This document shows, one piece after another, positions 49,980 through 58,822 of a DNA stretch of 64,000 nt; within the stretch, counting starts at the first letter, position 1, and each line of letters begins with the position of its first letter. Under the pieces are notes generated by a model. It was given only the letters and a program-made list of their open reading frames with translations. It ran no database searches and was not told the DNA's origin. Made by a program: the position numbers and the translations under genes. Origin of the DNA: Solibacillus ferritrahens (GTDB lineage: Bacteria; Bacillota; Bacilli; Bacillales_A; Planococcaceae); NCBI RefSeq assembly GCF_037027585.1, contig NZ_JAXCLE010000018.1, positions 1-64,000 of the forward strand, in the 5' to 3' direction.

Positions 49980-50961
49980 GTATGAAAAATTAATTGCGAA
50001 CTCAAAAAAACAGCAATTGTCCGATTCGCAGCAACAAAAGCTAAATCAACAGATGAAACGTACTGTGTCACTTTCTAAAATGAAATTGATGGTAGGTACG
50101 ATTACGATTATTTTAATGATTCTTCCTGTCAGCTATATTTTTACTTTTCTTTATTATGCATTTGGTACAAAATCGACAACTTTAATGGATGTCACGAGTC
50201 AAACGTTATATGTAACAGAGCCGAATACATCGCTTGAGGAAATTGAATTTGATATGGAATTTTCACCTTTTTCCATGCAGCTGCAGTTTGAGCAGTATAA
50301 ACGTATTGGGAAAGAAGATTATACAGTAAATACGTACGATATGCGCTATACACTAGGAAATTTAACGAGCAAAGAAGTGAATTCCAGATTGGAACGTGCC
50401 CAAAGGAAAAATCCAAATGAAACAAGTCCGTGGCTCACACATCCAAAAAATCAATCTGATGTAGATACGTGGAGGGAATGGGAAGTTTTAAGAGGTCTTC
50501 CGGATGAAACGGTCGTGGAAGCATATATTTCCTTACATGATTTACATACAGTAGATGAAATCCGCCGCAGCTTTGCAAATGTAGATGTTGTTTGGGCCGC
50601 GGTTGATACGGGGGTAGAGGAGAAAAATCTTAGTAAAGATGGCGATGTCGTATCGCCAATCGGTTATCCGGTGCAGGTCGATAATACGACTTGGTCACCT
50701 TTTAGGGATGCATACAGTAATGAGCAAGTGTTTATTGATATATTAAACTATATTGTGCAATATGAGGACTTAGCGACAAAAGTATCGAGCCATAAAAATT
50801 TGAAGCTGCAGGAGCGAATTGACTACATTAATAAAAACGGAATTAAAACCTATGGGGTAGTTGTAACAGGACCAAAAAATGAAATTGAAAAACTAGAGGA
50901 TATAAACTTAATCCGTAAAATAAAATTAGGTGAGGTGAAATTATGGAACTGGACAAATTAA
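49972..50961 (+). CDS. yhdL: Anti-sigma factor, YhdL-like
   Basis: A 329-residue membrane protein: a cytoplasmic N-terminal region with a lysine-rich LQQNQKLNQQMKRTVS-type segment (residues 1-40), one membrane helix (about 42-65), and a large extracytoplasmic domain typical of Sigma_reg_C-type regulators. It should hold the sigma factor at the membrane until envelope stress releases it. It overlaps the sigma gene at the start and the small membrane protein at the end. Confidence 0.75.
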   Translation: MDEYEKLIANSKKQQLSDSQQQKLNQQMKRTVSLSKMKLMVGTITIILMILPVSYIFTFLYYAFGTKSTTLMDVTSQTLYVTEPNTSLEEIEFDMEFSPFSMQLQFEQYKRIGKEDYTVNTYDMRYTLGNLTSKEVNSRLERAQRKNPNETSPWLTHPKNQSDVDTWREWEVLRGLPDETVVEAYISLHDLHTVDEIRRSFANVDVVWAAVDTGVEEKNLSKDGDVVSPIGYPVQVDNTTWSPFRDAYSNEQVFIDILNYIVQYEDLATKVSSHKNLKLQERIDYINKNGIKTYGVVVTGPKNEIEKLEDINLIRKIKLGEVKLWNWTN

Positions 50962-51236
50962 AGAAACTTCAAATACCGGCAATTGCAGGGTGGATTTCAG
51001 TTGCCAGTGGACTTTTCACATTATTATTACTAAATATAAGTATGCTAACAAATAATTCTATTTTATTTGAGTATTTCAGCCTTATTTTAGGAATTGGCTT
51101 TATATTTGCCTGGCCGGCCATATTTTCAAAGAAATCACGTTTTTTAGGTGTATGGGCATTAGGGATTATTTTATTTTTAATAATATTCTTATTTAATATT
51201 TTTTTTCTTAGTTGGATTATAGTACCATTCCCTTGA
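50943..51236 (+). CDS. yhdK: Small membrane protein, YhdK-like
   Basis: A 97-residue protein with three hydrophobic helices (about 13-33, 42-62, 68-92). Size, topology and place directly after the anti-sigma gene match YhdK, which works with YhdL to restrain SigM. The ATG at 50943 overlaps the anti-sigma gene by 19 bp and is preceded by AGGTGA. Confidence 0.75.
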   Translation: MELDKLKKLQIPAIAGWISVASGLFTLLLLNISMLTNNSILFEYFSLILGIGFIFAWPAIFSKKSRFLGVWALGIILFLIIFLFNIFFLSWIIVPFP

Positions 51237-51268
51237 AGTGAATTTATTCTGAATAGTGTAAATATAGG

Positions 51269-51298
51269 TTGACACGACTTTATGTTAATGGATATAAT
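51269..51298 (+). promoter_or_regulatory. Promoter of argS
   Basis: Consensus TTGACA (51269-51274), 18-bp spacer, TATAAT (51293-51298), about 30 bp before the T-box leader. Confidence 0.75.
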
Positions 51299-51329
51299 TC
51301 TATAAATTAAATTCGATGAAAAAGACAGT

Positions 51330-51545
51330 AATTTACATAAATTTTGATTAGCGAGCCAGGGAAGGTGAAAGCCTGGTGCAAAATATGTAAATGAAACGCA
51401 CTTTGGAGAAGCAACCTGAAATGAAGTAGGGAAGCCGGGGAGTCACCTCGTTAGCAATGGAAAGTGGTCACAATTTTGTGGCAACTAGAGTGGTACCACG
51501 GGATTCCTCGCTCTCGTCTCTAATATTGGAGACGAGGGCTTTTTA
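51330..51545 (+). ncRNA. T-box leader, arginine specifier (CGC)
   Basis: A tRNA-sensing riboswitch. The T-box motif AGAGTGGTACCACGG lies at 51487-51501 and is followed by a terminator (CTCGTCTC...GAGACGAG and CTTTTT, ending about 51545). Stem I lies at the 5' side with GAGCCAGGGAAGGTGAAA. The specifier is CGC at 51397-51399 in GAAACGCACTTTGGAG. CGC is an arginine codon, and argS follows, so uncharged tRNA-Arg would switch the gene on. Confidence 0.9.
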
Positions 51546-51564
51546 TATTGGAGGGGAATAGCTG

Positions 51565-53241
51565 ATGAACAGAAAAATTGCGGAAATTTTATTGCATGCA
51601 GTAGAAGAGGATTTCACAGTTCAGGAAATCGAAAAGCTGTTGGAAAAACCAAAGTATGAGCACTTAGGAGATGTCGCGTTTCCATGCTTTACATTGGCAA
51701 GAAATTTCAAAAGATCACCGAATAGCATTGCGGAAGAAATAGGCAGCAACATCAACGATCCATTTATTCAAAAGGTTCAAGTTGTTGGCGGCTATATTAA
51801 TTTGTTTTTAAATAAAGTACAAGTAACGAAAGAGGTATTGAGAGAAATTACATTATTAAAGGGAAAGTATGGTCAAAAACAAAATAATAATGAGAATGTG
51901 GTAATAGATTTTTCATCACCAAATATTGCAAAGCCATTTTCAATGGGGCATTTGCGCTCTACTGTAATAGGGAATGCACTCGCAAACATTGCAGAGAAAA
52001 ATGGTTATTATGTTTTGCGTGTCAATCATTTAGGTGATTGGGGTACACAATTCGGGAAATTAATTGTGGCATACCGACTATGGGGCGCTAAAGAACAAGT
52101 GGAAGCTGCACCGATTGAGGAGCTATTAAAGTTATATGTAAAGTTCCACGACGAAGCGGAAATGTGTGAAGATTTAAATGATAAAGCAAGAGCAGCCTTT
52201 AAAGCACTGGAAGAAAATGAACAAAGTGCACTTGAATTATGGAGTTGGTTTAAACGCGCTTCGTTACAGGAATTTATGCAAATTTATGAGCAACTTAATA
52301 TTCAATTTAATGCGTATGAAGGAGAAGCTTTTTACAATGACAAAATGCAGTCGATTGTCGATGAATTAAAAGATAAGCAGTTACTAACACAATCTGATGG
52401 TGCGAATGTCGTCCGTCTAGAAGATATGCCTCCTTGCTTGATTACGAAGCAAGATGGGGCCACGTTATATGCAACACGGGATTTAGCAGCTGCTTTTTAT
52501 AGACAGGCAAACTATAAACCATCAAAAATCTATTATGTAGTAGGAAATGAGCAGACACTGCATTTTAAACAAGTGTTTCATGTTATTGAGAAAATGGGCT
52601 ATTCATGGTCAAAAGATTTACAGCATGTACCATTTGGAATGATGCTTAAAGACGGTAAAAAGATGTCTACACGTAAAGGTAGAGTGATTCTTCTAAAAGA
52701 TGTATTAAAGGAAGCAGTGGAAACGGCCTCTAAAAATATTGAAGAGAAAAATCCGAGTTTACGAAACAAGCAGGAGATTGCCAAGCAGGTTGGAATTGGT
52801 GCAGTTATATTTAATGATTTAAAAAATTATCGTTTGAACGATGTTGAGTTCTCTTTACAGCAAATGTTGAATTTTGAAGGGGAAACAGGACCATATGTGC
52901 AATATACGCATGCGCGAATTCATTCTATTTTAGAAAAGGCGAAATTTACGGTTCATGAAGAAATACCGATAGAAGAGCTGGAGGAATCAGCATGGGGGAT
53001 TGTTCTGCTGCTCGAGCAATATCCACAAGTTATATCAGATAGCCTTGAGCAGGCGGACCCTTCCATTGTGGCAAAATATGTACTGCAATTAGCACGAGTA
53101 TTTAATAAATATTATGCTCATACGAAAATATTAGTTGAAGATGAAAAAATGGAAAGTCGTTTAGTATTATGCTTTTCTGTGGCAACAGTTTTGAAGGATG
53201 GAATGAGACTGTTAGGGGTGCAATCTCCGGAAAGTATGTAA
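51565..53241 (+). CDS. argS: Arginyl-tRNA synthetase
   Basis: A 558-residue class I aminoacyl-tRNA synthetase. The HIGH motif is SMGHLRS, the KMSKS counterpart is KKMSTRKGRVILL, and NHLGDWGTQFGK is arginyl-specific; the anticodon-binding domain ends with LLGVQSPESM. Start ATG 51565 after GGAGGGG, 20 bp past the T-box terminator. The T-box with an arginine codon directly supports the assignment. It may be the only argS or a second, starvation-induced copy. Confidence 0.95.
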   Translation: MNRKIAEILLHAVEEDFTVQEIEKLLEKPKYEHLGDVAFPCFTLARNFKRSPNSIAEEIGSNINDPFIQKVQVVGGYINLFLNKVQVTKEVLREITLLKGKYGQKQNNNENVVIDFSSPNIAKPFSMGHLRSTVIGNALANIAEKNGYYVLRVNHLGDWGTQFGKLIVAYRLWGAKEQVEAAPIEELLKLYVKFHDEAEMCEDLNDKARAAFKALEENEQSALELWSWFKRASLQEFMQIYEQLNIQFNAYEGEAFYNDKMQSIVDELKDKQLLTQSDGANVVRLEDMPPCLITKQDGATLYATRDLAAAFYRQANYKPSKIYYVVGNEQTLHFKQVFHVIEKMGYSWSKDLQHVPFGMMLKDGKKMSTRKGRVILLKDVLKEAVETASKNIEEKNPSLRNKQEIAKQVGIGAVIFNDLKNYRLNDVEFSLQQMLNFEGETGPYVQYTHARIHSILEKAKFTVHEEIPIEELEESAWGIVLLLEQYPQVISDSLEQADPSIVAKYVLQLARVFNKYYAHTKILVEDEKMESRLVLCFSVATVLKDGMRLLGVQSPESM

Positions 53242-53375
53242 ATTTAGAGGCATCAGTAATCTGCTGGTGCCTTCTTATTATGAAATGCGAAGGGTAAAAT
53301 AGTTAAAATTTCCAATTAACATTGTGTAAGGTGGTAAACTATGCGAAAATTTATTTGAATATTTAAAATTTATAA

Positions 53376-53486
53376 GGGGGATTTGGAAAGGCTTCCGAAG
53401 TTATTACAGACGTATTTAAAAATATAATTAAGGAAAATAAAACCTTTGATTATAATGACAATGTATTTAAAATAGCGGAAATTTAG
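53376..53486 (+). pseudogene. Possible 3' fragment of an unrecognised gene
   Basis: Frame of 53388 is open for 37 codons ending in a stop at 53484 (for example ASEVITDVFKNI and NDNVFKIAEI) with no start codon and a stop directly upstream at 53373. The regular composition suggests a protein C-terminus rather than noise, but no family is recognised. Part of the gap 53242-53512. Confidence 0.3.
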
Positions 53487-53512
53487 AGGAATTCACAGGA
53501 GGGGGAGATTAT

Positions 53513-54094
53513 ATGGAAAACATACTTTTAGAAAATGAAATTGTCTTATTAAAGCCTATTGAAATCGGTGATATCGAAGGCATAACGAAAGCAGCTAACG
53601 ATGAGCGGATTTGGGAGCATATGTCGGTTAGTTTACTTGATCTTGCGTCAGTTGAAAGCTATGTAAAAAACGCTATCGTAGAACGTGAAAAAGGCATTAC
53701 ATATACATTTGTTGTAATCGAAAAGAAAATGAATAGGATTGTTGGTTGTACATCTTTTCTGGATATATCCCTTCCTCATAGACGAGTGGAAATAGGGTCT
53801 ACATGGTATCAACCAAGTGTTTGGCGTTCGGCTATAAATACAAATTGCAAGTTTTTATTGTTGCAGTATTGTTTTGAGGAGCTCCAGCTGAATCGTGTAC
53901 AGATTAAGACAGGTCATGAAAATTTCCGATCTCAAAAAGCAATCGAGCGGATTGGGGCAGTGAAGGAAGGGGTACTCCGCAGCCATATGATTCGAAAGGA
54001 AGGGACAATTCGCCATACTGTTATGTATAGCATTGTTTCAGAAGAGTGGGAAAAGGTGAAGGCAAAGTTTACCACAGAATTATTCAATCTGTGA
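53513..54094 (+). CDS. GNAT family N-acetyltransferase, RimJ/RimL type
   Basis: A 193-residue GNAT acetyltransferase. ENEIVLLKPIEIGDIEGI is the N-terminal strand of the RimJ/L type; GSTWYQPSVWRSAINTNCKF and NRVQIKTGHENFRSQKAIERIG are motif A (acetyl-CoA binding) and motif B. Substrate could be a protein N-terminus or a small molecule. ATG 53513 follows AGGAGGGGG. Confidence 0.9.
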   Translation: MENILLENEIVLLKPIEIGDIEGITKAANDERIWEHMSVSLLDLASVESYVKNAIVEREKGITYTFVVIEKKMNRIVGCTSFLDISLPHRRVEIGSTWYQPSVWRSAINTNCKFLLLQYCFEELQLNRVQIKTGHENFRSQKAIERIGAVKEGVLRSHMIRKEGTIRHTVMYSIVSEEWEKVKAKFTTELFNL

Positions 54095-54298
54095 GATGAA
54101 ATCTATTAACATAGATGAATGTTTATTGTTGAAGATAGATAATATTCCAACATAAAAATACATGTTTTTTATCTTTTAGCGTTATTAATGCAGAATATAC
54201 GAACATACCGTGTCAGACGCTGTTTTTTCATATACAATAGAAAGAGCATTATTTTATTTTAAATAGGATCGGTTATTAAAATAGTAGGTGAAAAAAAA

Positions 54299-55360
54299 TT
54301 GGGAAGAACAAAAACATATATAAGTATTGATGTAGAAGCTGCGCTTATTCGAGGTAAGCAATATATTATCGAAATCGGTGCGGTAAAATGGTTGCCTGAC
54401 GGTACTACCGAAACTTTTACACAATTAATACAACCATATAAATTTAAAAGGCTGAATGTACATATTCAAAAATTAACGGGTATTACAACAGAGCAACTAC
54501 TGGATGCACCTTCATTTAAGGAAGCATTTTATAAATTTAAACGCTGGTGTAAGCAGGATTATATATTTTTAACATTTGGGGAATTTGATCGGAAAGTGTT
54601 GGAAGAAGAATTATCGCGTAATTACATAAAAAATGATTGTCTATATCCAATGATTGATTTTCAGCAAAAATATATGATTGCAAATGGTATAAAAGAGCAG
54701 CCTTCATTAGGTGGATTAATGGCACAGCTTGGATTGGAAAATGAAACACAGCATCGTGCTTTAGCGGATGCAGCAAGTCTTCTTTCAATTTTTATGGAAG
54801 TAGATGGAGAAAATTTAATCAAACAGCAGCAAACTAACGATTTTTTATTATTATTGACGAATTTCCGTATGCTTGAAACAACATATGAATTGGTGATTTC
54901 GACTACATATTGTAAAGTTGAAGATGAGCAAGTACATATCCAATCAATGCAAACATTTCGAGATGAACTCCCTTTTACCGTTTATACGGTTGAACAACAA
55001 AATGAAGAGGGAGAAGTCACAACAATAGAAAGAATCAACATTAAACCAAATGAGCAGGCGAAGCAGCTGTTGCAGCAAATCTCTTATGATGCAAAGGGTA
55101 AAATTCTAATTTCCCGAACACCTTTGCGTTCTATGTCAAAAATATTAAAGTTGCACAATGTAGCTTTGCCAAAAACAGAAGTTATGACCTTAACAAATTT
55201 ATTGAAAAAAGAAGAGATAATTGGGCTTTTTCATTTAGTAGAAGAATCTACTCATGCCTATGAATCAAAAATTTTACGCCTAGTGCGCCAGTATGAGCAT
55301 GTATTTGTTGAAGAGTTTCACAAACGTGCTTTAACCGAAAAGCATACAATTCAAGTATAA
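54299..55360 (+). CDS. DEDDh 3'-5' exonuclease (exonuclease RNase T-like)
   Basis: A 353-residue protein. Residues 1-175 are a DEDDh exonuclease: motif I in SIDVEA (E at the third Asp/Glu of DxE), motif II in LTFGEFD, motif III H-x4-D in QHRALADAA. The first motif has DVE in place of the usual DxE, which still keeps both acids. The last 170 residues are a helical/mixed extension without a known domain. TTG 54299 follows AGGTGA. Related small proteins (KapD in Bacillus) are RNA exonucleases; the C-terminal extension is unusual. Confidence 0.8.
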   Translation: MGRTKTYISIDVEAALIRGKQYIIEIGAVKWLPDGTTETFTQLIQPYKFKRLNVHIQKLTGITTEQLLDAPSFKEAFYKFKRWCKQDYIFLTFGEFDRKVLEEELSRNYIKNDCLYPMIDFQQKYMIANGIKEQPSLGGLMAQLGLENETQHRALADAASLLSIFMEVDGENLIKQQQTNDFLLLLTNFRMLETTYELVISTTYCKVEDEQVHIQSMQTFRDELPFTVYTVEQQNEEGEVTTIERINIKPNEQAKQLLQQISYDAKGKILISRTPLRSMSKILKLHNVALPKTEVMTLTNLLKKEEIIGLFHLVEESTHAYESKILRLVRQYEHVFVEEFHKRALTEKHTIQV

Positions 55361-55361
55361 T

Positions 55362-55392
55362 AAATTCTCCACTCGTGGGAGAATTTTTCTTT
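55362..55392 (+). terminator. Intrinsic terminator after the exonuclease gene
   Basis: AAATTCTCC-ACTCGT-GGGAGAATTTTT hairpin and T run. Confidence 0.85.
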
Positions 55393-55463
55393 ATTGCGCC
55401 AGTCCATTAAGTTATGATAGGGTAGTACGAATTACTCGTGGGAATGATAAAGGAGATTATTTT

Positions 55464-56300
55464 ATGTCAACATGGATTGGAATTGATACAGGGGGTACGT
55501 TGACAAAGCTTGCCTATATGAATGATCAGCAAGAGCTTACATTGACAGTCTTTCCATCTAATGAAATGCACTTAGTTAAAGAATGGTTGGAAAAACATCC
55601 TCAAGTAGAAGAGATTGGCTTAACAGGGGGACGAACTGAACAATTACGAGACGTTTTAAAAACGATGAAATCGATTCAATATATTGTAGAGTTTGAAGCA
55701 ACATTAAAAGGTGTGCGCTATTTACTGGAAAAAGAAGGCCATACTATCTCTCAAAGTATCATTACAAATATCGGTACGGGGACATCAATCCATTATATGG
55801 ATGGGAATTTCCATAAGCGTGTTGGAGGTACGGGCGTTGGTGGGGGGACATTAATTGGACTTGCTACGATTATGACTGGTATTTCCGATTTTGATGAGAT
55901 CAAATCAAATGCTTTTGAAGGTAGCCGTGATGGAATCGATTTACTTGTAAAGGATATATACCAAGGGATGGATACACCGATTGACGGAAATTTAACAGCT
56001 AGTAATTTTGGTAAAGTAGGCATTACTGAACGACGTGAATTTGACCAAAATGATGTTTTGGCGACAACTCAAGGGCTGATTGGTGAAGTAATCTCAACTT
56101 TAAGCATTCAGCTGGCAGAGCAACACCAAACGGATTATATTGTATATATTGGATCCACATTAATAGATAACATACAGCTAATAAAGGTAATAGAACATTA
56201 TACAATTTTAAAAAAGCATAAACCGATATTTTTAAGAGATTGCGGATTTTCCGGTGCAATCGGTGCGTTAATGAATATTCGTGAGCATTATAAAATATAA
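55464..56300 (+). CDS. coaW: Type II pantothenate kinase (CoaW)
   Basis: A 278-residue pantothenate kinase of the type II (Staphylococcus-like) family: first step of CoA synthesis. IGIDTGGTLTKLAY is the ATP phosphate loop, VGGTGVGGGTLIGL the adenosine-binding region, and FRDCGFSGAIGAL the C-terminal helix. Type II enzymes from staphylococci are insensitive to CoA feedback. It stands alone here. ATG 55464 after AAGGAGAT. Confidence 0.9.
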   Translation: MSTWIGIDTGGTLTKLAYMNDQQELTLTVFPSNEMHLVKEWLEKHPQVEEIGLTGGRTEQLRDVLKTMKSIQYIVEFEATLKGVRYLLEKEGHTISQSIITNIGTGTSIHYMDGNFHKRVGGTGVGGGTLIGLATIMTGISDFDEIKSNAFEGSRDGIDLLVKDIYQGMDTPIDGNLTASNFGKVGITERREFDQNDVLATTQGLIGEVISTLSIQLAEQHQTDYIVYIGSTLIDNIQLIKVIEHYTILKKHKPIFLRDCGFSGAIGALMNIREHYKI

Positions 56301-56303
56301 ATT

Positions 56304-56346
56304 AAAGCATTTAAGCTAGTAAAATAGTTTAAATGCTTTTTTTTCA
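56304..56346 (+). terminator. Intrinsic terminator after coaW
   Basis: AAAGCATTTAAG...TTTAAATGCTTTTTTTT hairpin and T run. Confidence 0.85.
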
Positions 56347-56425
56347 ATCTTACTTTACATATTTTTTATAGAGGCGTAATATAGAGATTAAATTATTTAG
56401 GTAGGTAAATAAATTGGAGGTAAAT

Positions 56426-56827
56426 GTGTTGAATGAGTTATTTCATATGTTTTTTCAACAAAATCGTTATTTAGTCAATAAATTAAATGAAGTATTAAAG
56501 CCACACGGTCTTTTTAGTTCACAATGGACAATACTCTTTTTGCTGCATCAAGATGGACCAATGTCACTGACGGCTATTTGGAAATATTTAAATGTAGAAG
56601 CACCAACTGTAACAAGAACAGTCAACCGTTTGGAAACACTAGGCTGGGTAGAAAGACAGTATGGAATGGACAAGCGTGAAAAAATAATATCCTTAACAAA
56701 GAAAGGGTTGGAACAGTTTCCGCCAATAGCAGCATCAGTCCGATCGTTCGAACAGGAAATTGAAAAAAAATTATCGCAGCAAGATCAGGAACTCTTAAAG
56801 GGGATACTTAAAAAGATAGAAGGTTAA
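56426..56827 (+). CDS. MarR family transcriptional regulator
   Basis: A 133-residue winged-helix MarR-type regulator: HTH over MSLTAIWKYLNVEAPTVTRTVNRLETLGWV and wing RQYGMDKREKIISLTKKG. Family members repress efflux genes in response to small molecules. Start GTG 56426 (5 bp after GGAGG) is favoured, with TTG 56429 possible. Its stop overlaps the start of the MFS gene (TAATG), so the two are translationally coupled. No operator was found by eye. Confidence 0.88.
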   Translation: MLNELFHMFFQQNRYLVNKLNEVLKPHGLFSSQWTILFLLHQDGPMSLTAIWKYLNVEAPTVTRTVNRLETLGWVERQYGMDKREKIISLTKKGLEQFPPIAASVRSFEQEIEKKLSQQDQELLKGILKKIEG

Positions 56828-58020
56828 TGAGAATGGAGCAACAAAATCAGCAAAACAAAATTTTTACTAAGCAATTTATTAGCTTATTTTTTACAAACAT
56901 GTCAGTATTTTTTGTGTTTTACGGTCTAATCACGACATTGCCGCTATATGCAATCGGTGTGCTAGGGAAATCGGATGATGATTCAGGATTACTCGTTACA
57001 GTATTTTTAATCTCGGCAATAATTGTCAGACCGTTTTGCGGGAAATTGCTAGAAGTATTTGGAAAGAAAAAAATGCTTATCATCAGTCTTGCCTTTTATT
57101 TGGCATGCACAATACTATATATTTTCTTTAAACCATTTATTTTATTGCTGGCACTAAGATTTTTCCAAGGAATATGGTTTAGTATTGCTACAACAGCATC
57201 TGGCTCGTTGGCAGCAGATATTATTCCAGCTAAACGTAAAGGCACAGGGTTAGGCTACTTTACAATGTCGACGAATTTAGCCGTTGTATTCGGACCATTT
57301 ATAGGGTTACTTATCATACAATACGCAAGCTTCAATGTACTATTTATTGTGTTATCTGCTTTTGTTGCAGCTGGCGGTTTGCTGGCATTAACAATACCGG
57401 TTGAAGAAAATTATGTAACACCAGTGCAGGGAAGTAAATTTAAATTTTCATTTAATGATTTATTTGAAAAAAGAGCATTGCCGACTGCTGCCATAGCTTG
57501 TTTAATTGCATTTTCGTATGCCAGCATTTTATCATTTTTATCGTTATATGCAGAAGAACGAAATTTACTTACAGTAGCGAGTTATTTCTATGCTGTGTTT
57601 GCAGTCGCGATGATTGCAGTTCGTCCGTTTACAGGGAGAATTTATGATACATTCGGAGCAAAATACGTTATAATCCCATCGTTCGTTCTCTTTAGTATTG
57701 GTTTAGTAATACTTGCCAATGCTCAGCAGGCAATACCTTTTTTATTGTCGGCCATATTTATAGGGATCGGTTATGGGACATTAACAACGAGTTTTCAATC
57801 TTTATGCATCCAGTCGACTTCACCTATGCGCAGCGGATATGCAACAGCTACGTACTTTACGTTATTCGATATAGGGATTGCAGTTGGCTCGTATGTTTTT
57901 GGGGTTGTAGCAGTAGCTGCAGGCTATAAGACTGTTTACATGAGCTCAGCTGTTTTAGTTTTCATTATATTAGTGATTTACTTGCTGTCGCTTGGAAAAC
58001 TGCAAAATCAATCGGAATAG
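56827..58020 (+). CDS. MFS transporter, MarR-coupled
   Basis: A 397-residue 12-helix permease of the major facilitator type, DHA1-like: opening KQFISLFFTNMSVFFVFYG; loop motif RPFCGKLLEVFGKKKMLIIS; second-half motif GRIYDTFGAKYVIIPSF. Likely exports a small compound; the coupled MarR gene suggests induced drug or toxicant efflux. An ATG at 56833 is an alternative start. Confidence 0.88.
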   Translation: MRMEQQNQQNKIFTKQFISLFFTNMSVFFVFYGLITTLPLYAIGVLGKSDDDSGLLVTVFLISAIIVRPFCGKLLEVFGKKKMLIISLAFYLACTILYIFFKPFILLLALRFFQGIWFSIATTASGSLAADIIPAKRKGTGLGYFTMSTNLAVVFGPFIGLLIIQYASFNVLFIVLSAFVAAGGLLALTIPVEENYVTPVQGSKFKFSFNDLFEKRALPTAAIACLIAFSYASILSFLSLYAEERNLLTVASYFYAVFAVAMIAVRPFTGRIYDTFGAKYVIIPSFVLFSIGLVILANAQQAIPFLLSAIFIGIGYGTLTTSFQSLCIQSTSPMRSGYATATYFTLFDIGIAVGSYVFGVVAVAAGYKTVYMSSAVLVFIILVIYLLSLGKLQNQSE

Positions 58021-58021
58021 T

Positions 58022-58067
58022 AAAAAACGATTCATTTATACCTTAGCTGGATAAATGAATCGTTTTA
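58022..58067. terminator. Bidirectional terminator between MFS and RNase H genes
   Basis: AAAACGATTCATTTAT...ATAAATGAATCGTTTT perfect 16-bp stem between convergent genes. Confidence 0.9.
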
Positions 58068-58463
58068 TTATTGTTCTGAATTTTTAAGTATTGCTTCCCG
58101 TGCAAGGGCGTCGGCGGCTTTATTTTCTTTATCTGGAATCCATTTAATAAAATACAGCTCAAATTGTTTAATGAGTGCCATTGCTTCCAATAAATACGGT
58201 TTAAATTCTTCATTTTTAACATATTCTTTGTCAACGGAGCTCACTACAATCTTTGAATCCGACCGCATTGAAACGAAGGTGGCGCCAATTTTCAACGCTT
58301 CTTCTAATCCTCTTACCAATGCCGTAAATTCGGCTATATGATTATTTGTAGTGCCTATTGGTTCACTTATCTTAATATGATGACCTTCACCTTTAATAAA
58401 AATGCCAATTCCGCTCGGACCCGGATTGCCGGCACTAGCGCCATCAATATAAACTTCCAGCAT
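58068..58463 (-). CDS. ypdQ: RNase HI-like protein (YpdQ type)
   Basis: A 131-residue RNase H-fold protein. The conserved acids are in VYIDGASAGNPGPSG (Asp), NHIAEFTALVRGLEEAL (Glu) and MRSDSKIVV (Asp), with the last Asp in PDKENKAADALA: DEDD retained. Similar to YpdQ of B. subtilis, also next to a zinc-finger gene; B. subtilis YpdQ is reported to lack RNase H activity, so function is open. ATG 58463 follows AAGGAG; the longer frame to 58556 has no ribosome site. Confidence 0.85.
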   Translation of the reverse strand: MLEVYIDGASAGNPGPSGIGIFIKGEGHHIKISEPIGTTNNHIAEFTALVRGLEEALKIGATFVSMRSDSKIVVSSVDKEYVKNEEFKPYLLEAMALIKQFELYFIKWIPDKENKAADALAREAILKNSEQ

Positions 58464-58576
58464 AAAACCGCTCCTTTTTAATTTGCTTATACTCAGTATA
58501 GCAAAACGTTTGAAAGTTGGAGAAAAATAAAAAAATAGCGTACAATAGAAAATCATATTAAAAGGAGGTACATGAA

Positions 58577-58768
58577 TTGAATAAAGTGGATGTGATGAAA
58601 GACATTGATGAATTAATGGATACTTATTGTTCAGACTGTCTAGTCATTCGTGACCTTCGTAAAGAACGTGGAAAACACGGTGCTCATCGTTTTTGTATAG
58701 AATCTTGTACAGTGGGGGAACAACTTCAATTTCTAGGGCAAGAAATGATGAAAATTTACGAAAAATAA
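58577..58768 (+). CDS. Small zinc-finger domain protein (zf-C2HCIx2C-like)
   Basis: A 63-residue protein with paired cysteines CSDC...(about 20)...HRFCIESC, the pattern of a zinc-finger family (PF10782-like) found next to ypdQ in Bacillus. No catalytic domain; perhaps a small regulator. The start is TTG 58577 8 bp after AAAGGAGG; an ATG at 58572 in another frame leads to an immediate stop. Confidence 0.75.
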   Translation: MNKVDVMKDIDELMDTYCSDCLVIRDLRKERGKHGAHRFCIESCTVGEQLQFLGQEMMKIYEK

Positions 58769-58788
58769 TAATTTTATGAAGCGTACTA

Positions 58789-58816
58789 TTGAAAAATAAT
58801 GTTTTTTTGATATAAT
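58789..58816 (+). promoter_or_regulatory. Strong sigma-A promoter of a candidate ncRNA
   Basis: TTGAAA (58789-58794), 16-bp spacer, TATAAT (58811-58816). No coding gene follows; the transcript would end at the terminator at 58951. Confidence 0.75.
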
Positions 58817-58822
58817 AATTAA

